Assembly (NCBI RefSeq): GCF_001418085.1
Contig: NZ_LIQH01000037.1
Span: 1 to 64,000, forward strand
From: Lacinutrix algicola
GTDB taxonomy: Bacteria > Bacteroidota > Bacteroidia > Flavobacteriales > Flavobacteriaceae
Length of the DNA stretch: 64,000 nucleotides
Direction of reading: 5' to 3'
Position 1 is the first letter of the stretch, and the number at the start of each line of letters is the position of its first letter. This document shows, piece by piece, positions 49,839 to 58,150 of this stretch. Below the pieces are notes generated by a model. The model did no database searches. It had not been told where the DNA came from and saw nothing but the letters and a program-made list of their open reading frames with translations. The translations under genes were made by a program, and so were the position numbers.

Positions 49839-50828
49839 ATGTATCCAATAAAAAGAAATAGAAGATTAAGAACTAACGAAGCTATAAGAAGTTTAGTTAG
49901 AGAAACTATAATATCTCCAAACGATTTTTTAGTCCCACTTTTTGTGGTTGAAGGAAAAGGTATAAAAGAAGAAATTGCTTCCATGCCAAATTACTATCGT
50001 TACAGCTTAGATTTATTACAAGCCGAAGTTAAAGAGCTTTGGAAACTAGGTTTAAAATCTGTATTACTATTTGTAAAAGTACCAGATAATTTAAAAGATA
50101 ATAAAGGAACCGAAGCTATAAATCCTGATGGATTAATGCAACGTGCTATTAAAACGGTTAAAAATGCTTGTCCAGATATGCTAGTGATGACGGATGTTGC
50201 ACTAGATCCATACTCGGTTTACGGGCACGATGGTATTATAGAAGATGGTAAAGTAATTAACGATGAGAGTGTTGATGTATTAACAGAAATGAGTCTTTCT
50301 CATGCCGAAGCTGGAGCCGATTTTCTAGCACCTAGCGACATGATGGATGGTCGTATTTTATCTATTCGTGAAGCTTTAGAAGACGAAGGTTATACAGATA
50401 CAGGAATCATGAGTTATTCAGCTAAATATGCTTCTGCTTTTTATGGTCCTTTTCGCGATGCTTTAGACTCTGCTCCTGTAGATGCTTTAGATATTCCTAA
50501 AGATAAAAAAACATACCAAATGGATTACGCAAATCGTTTTGAAGCGTTACGCGAAACCGAAATGGATATCGATGAAGGCGCAGATATTGTTATGGTAAAA
50601 CCAGGTTTATGTTATTTAGATATTGTACGCGAAATTAAAAATGAAGTCGATGTACCTGTTGCTGTATATCAGGTTTCTGGAGAATATTCTATGCTTAAAG
50701 CAGCTTCCGAAAAAGGTTGGTTAGACCACGATGCTGTTATGATGGAACAAATTACTGCTATTAAACGTGCTGGTGCAGATATAATTGCGAGTTATTTCGC
50801 AAAAGATGTAGTAAAATTAATATCGTAA
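49839..50828 (+). CDS. hemB: Porphobilinogen synthase (delta-aminolevulinate dehydratase)
   Basis: The 329-residue enzyme condenses two 5-aminolevulinates to porphobilinogen. Signatures are RNRRLRTNEAIRSLVRET at the start, DVALDPYSVYGHDG near 122, SLSHAEAGADFLAPSDMMDGR near 163, SYSAKYASAFYGPFRDA with the active-site Lys near 196, and EGADIVMVKPGLCYLDIVR with the second Lys near 250. ATG at 49839 is preferred; the frame runs 17 codons upstream through the promoter. Together with the haem cluster at 34-46.6 kb it nearly completes the pathway. Confidence 0.97.
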   Translation: MYPIKRNRRLRTNEAIRSLVRETIISPNDFLVPLFVVEGKGIKEEIASMPNYYRYSLDLLQAEVKELWKLGLKSVLLFVKVPDNLKDNKGTEAINPDGLMQRAIKTVKNACPDMLVMTDVALDPYSVYGHDGIIEDGKVINDESVDVLTEMSLSHAEAGADFLAPSDMMDGRILSIREALEDEGYTDTGIMSYSAKYASAFYGPFRDALDSAPVDALDIPKDKKTYQMDYANRFEALRETEMDIDEGADIVMVKPGLCYLDIVREIKNEVDVPVAVYQVSGEYSMLKAASEKGWLDHDAVMMEQITAIKRAGADIIASYFAKDVVKLIS

Positions 50829-50857
50829 ATTAGCCACAAACAAACCAAAATCAATTC

Positions 50858-51931
50858 ATGGGATTATTATTATTTTACGGCGTTATATCTATTTTCTTTT
50901 CTTTTTTATGCTCTATTCTAGAAGCTGTACTTTTAAGTGTTACTCCAACATTTATTAACTTAAAAAAACAAGAAGGAAAAGCTTTTGCCGAAAACTTAGA
51001 AGAACTTAAAAAAGACGTAGACAGACCATTAATTGCTATCCTTACTTTAAACACTATTGCCCACACCGTTGGTGCAATTTTGGTAGGTAAAGAAGCCGAA
51101 GGCCTTTACGGAAGCGGAGATGGATATGGTGTATTTATCGTTTCGGCAGTAATGACTATTTTAATATTAGTAGCTTCAGAAATTATCCCAAAAACTATTG
51201 GTGCAACTTACTGGAAAAGTTTAGCAGGTTTTACTACTACTGCCCTTAATATTTTAATTTTTCCTTTAAAATGGACAGGTTTATTATGGTTAATGCAGTT
51301 AACTACAAAATTAATTGGTGGTAAAGGTCATGGCAGTGTATTAAGTAGAGAAGGTTTTCTAGTTATGGCAGATATGGCACACGAAGAAGGTGTTTTTGAA
51401 GGTAACGAAAGTAAAATTATTAAAAACCTTTTAACCTTTAAGGAAGTTTTTGCTAAAAATGTAATGACACCAAGAACGGTTATGAAATCTGAAAATGAAG
51501 ATACTACCGTAGAAGATTTTTTTAATAGAAATATGAACCTTCGTTTTTCTAGAATACCAGTATATTCTAAAACCGAAGACAACATAAAAGGACTAGTTTT
51601 AAAAGACGAAATCTTTAAAGAAATGGCTTTAGGTAATGGTTCTAAAAAATTAGTAGAACTAAAAAGAGACATTATAATTGTAGACAGAAATTTAGCAATA
51701 CCAACATTGTTCGAGCAGCTTGTAGAAACTAGAAACCACATGGCTTTAGTAGTAGACGAGTATGGTTCTGTTAGCGGTATTGTAACCATGGAAGATGTTA
51801 TAGAAACACTTTTAGGTATGGAAATAATGGACGAAAGCGATAACGTAAGCGATCTACAAAGTCTAGCAAGAAAAAGCTGGGAAGCACGTGCTAAAAAACT
51901 TGGTATTATAGACGAAAATAGTCCTGAGTAA
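50858..51931 (+). CDS. CNNM/hemolysin-like membrane protein with CBS pair
   Basis: The 357-residue protein has a DUF21/CNNM transmembrane domain (about 1-170; MGLLLFYGVISIFFSFLC, FIVSAVMTILILVASEIIPK near 90, TTALNILIFPLKWTGLLWLM) and a CBS pair (about 195-325; TPRTVMKSENEDTTVEDFF, RIPVYSKTEDNIKGLVLKDE, MALVVDEYGSVSGIVTMED). It lacks the CorC/HlyC C-terminal domain. Members transport or export divalent cations such as Mg2+ or Co2+. It lies 29 bases after hemB and 2 bases before ogt. Confidence 0.92.
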   Translation: MGLLLFYGVISIFFSFLCSILEAVLLSVTPTFINLKKQEGKAFAENLEELKKDVDRPLIAILTLNTIAHTVGAILVGKEAEGLYGSGDGYGVFIVSAVMTILILVASEIIPKTIGATYWKSLAGFTTTALNILIFPLKWTGLLWLMQLTTKLIGGKGHGSVLSREGFLVMADMAHEEGVFEGNESKIIKNLLTFKEVFAKNVMTPRTVMKSENEDTTVEDFFNRNMNLRFSRIPVYSKTEDNIKGLVLKDEIFKEMALGNGSKKLVELKRDIIIVDRNLAIPTLFEQLVETRNHMALVVDEYGSVSGIVTMEDVIETLLGMEIMDESDNVSDLQSLARKSWEARAKKLGIIDENSPE

Positions 51932-51933
51932 CA

Positions 51934-52407
51934 ATGGAAACATGCATTATCAAATCGCCTTTAGGTTTCACCAAGATAACTGGCGATTTAGATGGTATTG
52001 CATCGGTAACTGTTTTAAATTCTGAAGAAAAAATTACAGACATTATTCCAGAAGTTCTGGAAGACTGCGTACTTCAGCTTAATCAATATTTTGAAGGATC
52101 GCGTAAGCAATTCAGCTTAAAGCTTAATCCTAAAGGTACAGATTTTCAAAACCGTGTTTGGAACACACTACAAACTATTCCTCATGGCAAAACTACATCT
52201 TACCTTCAGCTTTCAAAACAATTAGGAGACGTAAAAGCAATTAGAGCTGTAGCAAATGCTAATGGCAAAAATCCGTTATGGATTGTAATTCCTTGCCATA
52301 GAGTAATTGGTAGCGACGGAAGTTTAACTGGATATGCAGGAGGTTTACATCGAAAAAAATGGCTCATTGAACATGAGAGTCCGTACAAACAACAATCTTT
52401 ATTTTAA
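51934..52407 (+). CDS. ogt: Methylated-DNA-protein-cysteine methyltransferase
   Basis: The 157-residue repair protein removes O6-alkyl groups from guanine in a suicidal reaction. The C-terminal part has FQNRVWNTLQTIPHGKTTSY near 72 and the active-site IVIPCHRVIGSDGSLTGYAGG near 112 (Cys in PCHRV). It lacks the Ada N-terminal domain. Its stop overlaps the next gene's start (TAATG, 52405-52409). It is co-directional with hemB and the CBS protein. Confidence 0.95.
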   Translation: METCIIKSPLGFTKITGDLDGIASVTVLNSEEKITDIIPEVLEDCVLQLNQYFEGSRKQFSLKLNPKGTDFQNRVWNTLQTIPHGKTTSYLQLSKQLGDVKAIRAVANANGKNPLWIVIPCHRVIGSDGSLTGYAGGLHRKKWLIEHESPYKQQSLF

Positions 52408-52925
52408 TGTATAAAATTGCAACCGATTTTTTAACACGTTTTGTAAAACCGTCAACCATTTACAAATATGGTTTTAATTGGTCGCCAATGTACAGGCGTA
52501 CTACCGCAAAACTTGTTAATGTGAGTGACGATTTACACTATGTAAAAATCAGACTAAAACTAAATTGGAAAAATAGAAATTACGCTGGTTCTATGTTTGG
52601 TGGCAGTATGCTAGCAGCTACAGATCCAATTTACATGATACAACTTATTCAAATTCTTGGTAACGATTATGTGGTTTGGGACAAAGCGGTTACAGCAAAA
52701 TATAAACGCCCAGGAAAAGGCACTATACATGGTGAATTTATTTTTTCTGCCGAAGAAATAGATACACTTAAGCAAAAGCTTAAAACCGAACAAGAAGTTA
52801 ATCTTGAAAAAACAATGCATTTACTAAATGCTGATGCAGAGGTTGTAGCAGCGTTTTCAAAAACACTATATGTGGCCGAAAAAAACTACTACAAGAAAAA
52901 GCAAGCACTAAGACGCGCAAAATAA
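52407..52925 (+). CDS. DUF4442 hot-dog-fold protein
   Basis: The 172-residue protein has the DUF4442 pattern, a hot-dog thioesterase-like fold: RTTAKLVNVSDDLHYVKIRL near 33, RNYAGSMFGGSMLAATDPIYM near 56 (typical of the substrate pocket), VVWDKAVTAKYKRPGKGTIH near 85. Catalytic acids are not obvious. Some members are predicted thioesterases. It is translationally coupled to ogt through a one-base overlap. Confidence 0.88.
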   Translation: MYKIATDFLTRFVKPSTIYKYGFNWSPMYRRTTAKLVNVSDDLHYVKIRLKLNWKNRNYAGSMFGGSMLAATDPIYMIQLIQILGNDYVVWDKAVTAKYKRPGKGTIHGEFIFSAEEIDTLKQKLKTEQEVNLEKTMHLLNADAEVVAAFSKTLYVAEKNYYKKKQALRRAK

Positions 52926-52978
52926 TTAGCTTTCAGTTATAATTTCATTATATTTAAAATTCTAAACTATTTATATAA

Positions 52979-54124
52979 ATGAAATTTCTAAAAAAGCTTC
53001 TAAAAGTAATCGTAGTCCTTTTTGGTTTACTAATTGCAACACTTTACATTACAGATACAGATTACCTTATTAAGGCTGTCCGCACCATCTACATGCAAGG
53101 TTATACCACTGCTTTTTTAGACGATTATAAAAAGTTTGACAACCAAGTTATAGAAAATGGAACACCTCAACCTTGGCCAAACCATAAAGACTATAATGCA
53201 GCAAAAGAAACTGCAACTTTACAAACAGCAAATAAAGATTGGGGAACAATAGCTTATGTAATTATTAGAAATGATAGTATTTGGTTCGAGAACTATTACG
53301 ATGGTTACAACGAAAACTCGAAATCCAACTCGTTTTCTATGGCTAAAAGTTATGTCTCTGGATTAATGGGAAAAGCCATTATGGATGGTTATATTAAAAG
53401 TTTAGATCAGCCAGTTTGCGATTTTCTTCCAGAATTTTGCGATGGATTAGCCTCTAAAATGACGGTTGGTGATTTATCTTCAATGAGCTCTGGAACCAAT
53501 TGGGATGAAGCTTACTATTCGCCTTTATCTATTACTACACGTGCTTATTTTGATGATGATTTAGCCAAAGTAATGAATGGGTTAAAAGTTGTTGACGAAC
53601 CAGGAAAAGCCTTTAAATACGCAAGTGGAGACACGCAAATGCTAGCTATGGTTATTGAAAAAGCTACAGGTAAAAAATTATACAATTATTTCGAAGAAAG
53701 CTTTTGGAAACCTTTAGGTAGCGAAAACCAAACGCTTTGGCAAGTAGATAGTGAGGAACACGATTTAGTAAAGGCTTATTGTTGTATTGCTAGTAATGCA
53801 AAAGATTTTGCTCGTTTTGGAAAACTATATAAAGACAACGGGAAATGGAATGGGAAGCAAATATTAGACTCTGCTTTTGTAGCCAAATCTTTAACTCCAA
53901 AATTCGATCCTGTTTACGGTTACGGTTGGTGGCTTAAAAAACACAACGGTAAAGACTTTGCAATGATGCGTGGACATCTTGGTCAATACGTAATTGTACA
54001 ACCAGAAGACAATGTTATTATTGTGCGTTTAGGTCACCAGAAATCTCCAGATGCAGGCATTGGTACTTACACTAGTGATATTTCACTTTATATAGATGAG
54101 GCTTATAAGATGTTGGATAAATAA
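52979..54124 (+). CDS. Serine hydrolase, beta-lactamase family
   Basis: The 381-residue protein has an N-terminal membrane segment (about 5-25) and a beta-lactamase/transpeptidase fold. It shows the SxxK motif SFSMAKSYVSGLMGKAI near 115, GDLSSMSSGTNWDE near 163 and KYASGDTQMLAMVIEKATGK (YxN-like, near 215), and a final YGYGWWLKKHNGKDFAMMRGHLGQ (HxG). Substrate could be a peptide, ester or lactam. Alone in its transcript; the next gene has a separate signal peptide. Confidence 0.93.
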   Translation: MKFLKKLLKVIVVLFGLLIATLYITDTDYLIKAVRTIYMQGYTTAFLDDYKKFDNQVIENGTPQPWPNHKDYNAAKETATLQTANKDWGTIAYVIIRNDSIWFENYYDGYNENSKSNSFSMAKSYVSGLMGKAIMDGYIKSLDQPVCDFLPEFCDGLASKMTVGDLSSMSSGTNWDEAYYSPLSITTRAYFDDDLAKVMNGLKVVDEPGKAFKYASGDTQMLAMVIEKATGKKLYNYFEESFWKPLGSENQTLWQVDSEEHDLVKAYCCIASNAKDFARFGKLYKDNGKWNGKQILDSAFVAKSLTPKFDPVYGYGWWLKKHNGKDFAMMRGHLGQYVIVQPEDNVIIVRLGHQKSPDAGIGTYTSDISLYIDEAYKMLDK

Positions 54125-54205
54125 ATATTAATGTTTTGTTATTTAACATCTTATTAATTGAAGTCATTAAATTTTATTCATCCTTTTGAATAAAACTAAT
54201 CAACC

Positions 54206-56431
54206 ATGAAAAAACTAATCTTAATTTTATCTATCGTGTTTGCATGTAACACTGTATTTGCACAAACCAACCATAACTTAGATTTTGAAATTCTAGAAAA
54301 TGAAACAGCGAAGGGCTGGAAGTCTTTTGGAAGCGACAATTACAAAATAACTTATGATACGACTATAAAACAAAATGGAAAAATTTCTGGCTCTATAGAA
54401 AGTCAAAACGGGAAAAGTGACTTTAAAGCATTAGCTTATACTATACCTACAGATTTTGATGGAAAAAAAATAAAACTCTCTGGTTATCTTAAAACTGAAA
54501 ATGTAGAAGGTGGTTTTGCCGGTTTGTGGTTACGAGTTGATCCTCAAATTGGATTCGACAATATGCAATCACAACAAATAAAAGGTACAAACGAGTGGAC
54601 AAAATATGAAATTGAACTAGATTATAACAGTGCCGCCGAAAAAATTGTTTTTGGAGGTATAATTGTTGGGACTGGAAAAATATGGGTTGATAACATGGAA
54701 ATTACAGTCGACGGTAAACCATTAGCTCAAGCACCAGAAAAAAAACTAGATACTGCACAAAAAGACAAAACATTTGATAATGGCTCTAATATCTCAATTT
54801 CCTCCTTAAATAATAATCAAATAAAAAACTTAGATCTTTTAGGTCGCGTTTGGGGATTCCTAAAATACTATCATCCTGAAGTTGGCAAAGGAAATTTTAA
54901 CTGGGATTATGAATTATTTAGAATCCTTCCCAAATTTCAAAATGCTAAAAACAATATAGACCGTGATAATATATTAGCCTCATGGATTGATAGCTTAGGA
55001 AAGGTAAAACGTTGCAAATCTTGTAAAGAAGTTGCTGAAGATGCATTCTTAAAACCAGATTTAGATTGGATAAAAAGAGATGATTTGTCTCAAGGTCTAA
55101 AAGAAAAACTAGAATACATTAAAAAAAACAGACATCAAGGTAAACACTATTACATTGGTATGATGAAAGGTGTTAAAAACCCTAGATTTAAGAATGAAAA
55201 ATCATATTCAGATATGAAATATCCAGATGATGGTTTTAGACTGCTCTCTGTGTATAAGTATTGGAATATGATAAACTATTTCTTTCCATACAAACACTTA
55301 ATGGACAAAGATTGGAATACCTGTTTAAAAGAATATATCCCTAAATTTATAAATGCTAAAGATGAATTAGAATATGAATTAGCTGCATTACAAATGATAG
55401 GCGATATTAAAGATACACATGCAAATCTTTGGGGAGGAAATAATAAAATTATAGAACAAAAAGGCGATTACTTCCCTACTTTTCATGTAAAATTTGTTGA
55501 AAACAAATTGATAGTTGATGCTTTTTTTGAAGAAGGAAATACACCTAGTGGTCTAGAACTAGGAGATATTATTACACATATTAACAACAAATCTATTGAG
55601 GACTTAGTAAAAGAAAAACACGATTTTTATCCTGCATCAAATCAGCCAACACGATTACGTAATATAAGTTTCGATATCCTACAATCAACTAATAATACTG
55701 TAGATTTAAAACTAGTACGAAATAAAAATGCTCTCAACAAGACATTAAACCTTTACAATAAAAGCGATATTAAAGGATATTATAGATGGTATAAAAATGA
55801 AGACAATGAAAAGAGTTTTAAAAAACTAGACAATAACATTGGCTACATTACACTTAAAAACATAAAAGAAGAGGATGTAAAAATTATAAGAAAAGAATTT
55901 ATTGATACTAAAGGTATTATAGTCGATATTAGAAATTATCCTTCGGCATTTATGCCTTTTCTTTTAGGCCAATTTTTCACATCTAAAACCACTCCGTTTG
56001 TGAAATTTACAAACGGAAATGTAAATTATCCTGGTGAGTTCTCTTTTGGAAAACAATTATCTATTCCTTCAAAAGGCAAAACATATAAAGGAAAAGTTGT
56101 AGTTTTAGTAAATGAGATTTCTCAAAGTCAAGCAGAATATACAACTATGGGCTTCAAAGTTGGCGATAATGTTACCATCGTTGGCAGTACTACAGCAGGT
56201 GCGGATGGCAACGTATCATCAATAAACCTTCCTGGTGGACTAAGAACTTCAATTTCTGGAATTGGAGTATATTATCCAGATGGTAAAGAAACGCAGCGTG
56301 TTGGTATTGTTCCAGATGTAGAAATTAATCCAACTATAGAAGGTATAAAGCAAGAACGTGATGAGTTGATGGAAAAAGCAATAGAAATTATCTCATTAAA
56401 CATAAGCAAAAAACCATCAGTTAAAAATTAA
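54206..56431 (+). CDS. S41-family peptidase, secreted
   Basis: The 741-residue protein has a signal peptide (MKKLILILSIVFACNTVFA, cleaved near 20). A carbohydrate-binding-like N-terminal domain comes next (HNLDFEILENETAKGWKSFG and IKLSGYLKTENVEGGFAGLW), then a helical region, a PDZ-like piece (GLELGDIITHINNKSIEDL near 450) and the S41 domain with the catalytic Ser in VNEISQSQAEYTTMGF near 640. It ends YYPDGKETQRVGIVPDVEINP, as S41 peptidases do. No T9SS sorting domain. It is monocistronic and presumably periplasmic. Confidence 0.93.
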   Translation: MKKLILILSIVFACNTVFAQTNHNLDFEILENETAKGWKSFGSDNYKITYDTTIKQNGKISGSIESQNGKSDFKALAYTIPTDFDGKKIKLSGYLKTENVEGGFAGLWLRVDPQIGFDNMQSQQIKGTNEWTKYEIELDYNSAAEKIVFGGIIVGTGKIWVDNMEITVDGKPLAQAPEKKLDTAQKDKTFDNGSNISISSLNNNQIKNLDLLGRVWGFLKYYHPEVGKGNFNWDYELFRILPKFQNAKNNIDRDNILASWIDSLGKVKRCKSCKEVAEDAFLKPDLDWIKRDDLSQGLKEKLEYIKKNRHQGKHYYIGMMKGVKNPRFKNEKSYSDMKYPDDGFRLLSVYKYWNMINYFFPYKHLMDKDWNTCLKEYIPKFINAKDELEYELAALQMIGDIKDTHANLWGGNNKIIEQKGDYFPTFHVKFVENKLIVDAFFEEGNTPSGLELGDIITHINNKSIEDLVKEKHDFYPASNQPTRLRNISFDILQSTNNTVDLKLVRNKNALNKTLNLYNKSDIKGYYRWYKNEDNEKSFKKLDNNIGYITLKNIKEEDVKIIRKEFIDTKGIIVDIRNYPSAFMPFLLGQFFTSKTTPFVKFTNGNVNYPGEFSFGKQLSIPSKGKTYKGKVVVLVNEISQSQAEYTTMGFKVGDNVTIVGSTTAGADGNVSSINLPGGLRTSISGIGVYYPDGKETQRVGIVPDVEINPTIEGIKQERDELMEKAIEIISLNISKKPSVKN

Positions 56432-56482
56432 TAAGATTTCTGTAAGAGTTTATCTCGAGCGCAGTCTAAAGATTACAAGCCT

Positions 56483-57196
56483 ATGATATCTAAACTCAAC
56501 CTAGAAAACATCTTATTTCTTGACATTGAAACAGTTCCTGAAACGGAACATTTTAATGAACTCGATAAAACCAAACAAGAACTTTGGGAAGCAAAATCGC
56601 GCTACCAAAGAAAAGAAGAATTCTCAGCAGAGGAATTTTACGATCGTGCAGGTATTTGGGCTGAATTTGGAAAGATAATTTGTATTTCTGTTGGGTATTT
56701 TACTAATCAAGGAGAAACACGTTTGTTTAGAACAACTTCTTTTCATGGCGAAGAACCAACACTTTTAAGAGATTTTAAAAACTTAATTATTTCTCATTTT
56801 AGCCAAGCTAAACATTTATTGTGTGCACATAATGGTAAAGAATTCGATTTTCCATACATAGCGAGGCGCATGATTATTCATAATATAGAATTACCATATA
56901 AATTGAATCTCTTTGGTAAAAAACCTTGGGAAGTACCTCATCTCGATACTTTAGAGTTGTGGAAGTTTGGCGATTACAAAACCTATACTTCTTTAAAACT
57001 ACTAACTAACGTTTTAGGCATCCCATCGCCAAAAGACGATATTGATGGCAGTGAAGTTTATAAAACTTATTATGAAGATAACGACATCTACAGAATAGTC
57101 GTTTACTGCGAAAAAGATACCATTGCAGTAGCTCAAATTTTCTTAAGACTTCGTGGTGAACGCATACTAGAAAATGATGAGATTATACATGTGTAA
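56483..57196 (+). CDS. 3'-5' exonuclease, DEDD (PolB-like) type
   Basis: The 237-residue protein resembles the predicted polymerase-B-like exonuclease family. The first acidic pair is in ILFLDIETVPE near 14, ISVGYFTNQGETRL near 70, the second in LLCAHNGKEFDFPYIARRM near 115, and HLDTLELWKFGDYKTYTSLK; the last Asp lies in YCEKDTIAVAQI near 210. It probably degrades DNA or RNA 3' ends in repair. It lies 52 bases after the S41 gene and 56 bases before the DUF2007-like gene. Confidence 0.9.
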   Translation: MISKLNLENILFLDIETVPETEHFNELDKTKQELWEAKSRYQRKEEFSAEEFYDRAGIWAEFGKIICISVGYFTNQGETRLFRTTSFHGEEPTLLRDFKNLIISHFSQAKHLLCAHNGKEFDFPYIARRMIIHNIELPYKLNLFGKKPWEVPHLDTLELWKFGDYKTYTSLKLLTNVLGIPSPKDDIDGSEVYKTYYEDNDIYRIVVYCEKDTIAVAQIFLRLRGERILENDEIIHV

Positions 57197-57251
57197 AAAG
57201 AATACTATTTTGCTTTAAGAAAAATAGAAGTACTTTTAAATAGTTATACAA

Positions 57252-57902
57252 ATGAAAGAACAATACTCGATATTTAGAAAGTTTCCTACTTTAGAATTAG
57301 CAATAGAATTAAGAGATTTACTCTTAGAAAATAGTATTGAATCTATTATTGATGATAATATACCTCCTGTAGATATTACTTTTTCTGGAAGTACTTTAAA
57401 TAACCAAATTGAGATTAGAATAAAACAATCTGACTTTGAAAAGGCTGAAGATATTTTAGAAAAGGATGCTGAAAACTTAATAAACGAAGTTAACAAAGAC
57501 TATTACTTATTTGAATTTACAAATGAGGAGCTTTATGAAATTCTTCTAAAATCTGACGAGTGGAGTGTTTTTGATTACACTCTTGCTCAAAAAATTCTTA
57601 CACAAAGAGGAAAGTCTATAGATAAAGACTTGCTTAATTCTCTAAAAAATGAACGCTTAAAAGAATTAGAAAAACCTGAAGGCAACCAGAAGCCTTGGAT
57701 TATTGGAGGTTATTTTTTCTCTATTATAGGTGGTTTTCTAGGATTAATTATAGGCTACTTTCTATGGACTTCTAAAAAAACATTACCTAATGGTAAAAAG
57801 GTATTCTCATACTCTAAAAACGATAGAAAACATGGTAAATATATATTCTATATTGGCTTAATCGTTGTACCGACACTCTTTTCACTAAACATATTTAAGT
57901 AG
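57252..57902 (+). CDS. DUF2007-like protein with membrane C-terminus
   Basis: The 216-residue protein starts with a DUF2007-like domain (about 1-75; SIFRKFPTLELAIELRDLLL, IDDNIPPVDITFSGSTLNNQ, then IRIKQSDFEKAEDIL), a fold similar to GlnB-type signal modules. A helical stretch (about 85-145) follows and then two TM helices (WIIGGYFFSIIGGFLGLIIGY near 150 and YIFYIGLIVVPTLFSLNIF at the end). No function is known for the whole. It precedes intergenic copy C of the repeat element. Confidence 0.75.
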   Translation: MKEQYSIFRKFPTLELAIELRDLLLENSIESIIDDNIPPVDITFSGSTLNNQIEIRIKQSDFEKAEDILEKDAENLINEVNKDYYLFEFTNEELYEILLKSDEWSVFDYTLAQKILTQRGKSIDKDLLNSLKNERLKELEKPEGNQKPWIIGGYFFSIIGGFLGLIIGYFLWTSKKTLPNGKKVFSYSKNDRKHGKYIFYIGLIVVPTLFSLNIFK

Positions 57903-57978
57903 TTTTAGATTGAAAATTTAAATTCTACCAACCATCTTTATATTAAAAATACACACCTTATTTTAAGCACTAATCTCT

Positions 57979-58073
57979 CGCGAAAAGGATGGAACGGTTT
58001 GTTTGAAATCCTTTTTGGCACAAAAAGATTGAGTAGTGACAGCCTGGTTTTTGCCTTTTTCTGGCAAAAATTT
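57979..58073 (+). repeat. Structured intergenic repeat, copy C (candidate structured RNA)
   Basis: This shares CGCG-AAAGGATGGAACGGT, TTTGAAATCCTTTTTGGCA, AAAAAGATTGAGTAGTGA and AGCCTG with copies A and B. The end differs: instead of ACCT/AGGT and TAACGC it has a new hairpin, TTTTTGCC and GGCAAAAA. It is between the convergent DUF2007-like and M43 genes, in the same orientation as the other two copies. Confidence 0.5.
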
Positions 58074-58093
58074 GCACTAAAAATTTCGCATAA

Positions 58094-58122
58094 AAAAAGC
58101 CCAAACTTACGTCTGGGCTTTT
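58094..58122. terminator. Bidirectional terminator
   Basis: AAAAAGCCCA and TGGGCTTTT form a stem with a 9-base loop, between the convergent genes ending at 57902 and 58151. Confidence 0.75.
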
Positions 58123-58150
58123 AAAATTAAATTTTGTTTAAGAGATAAAA

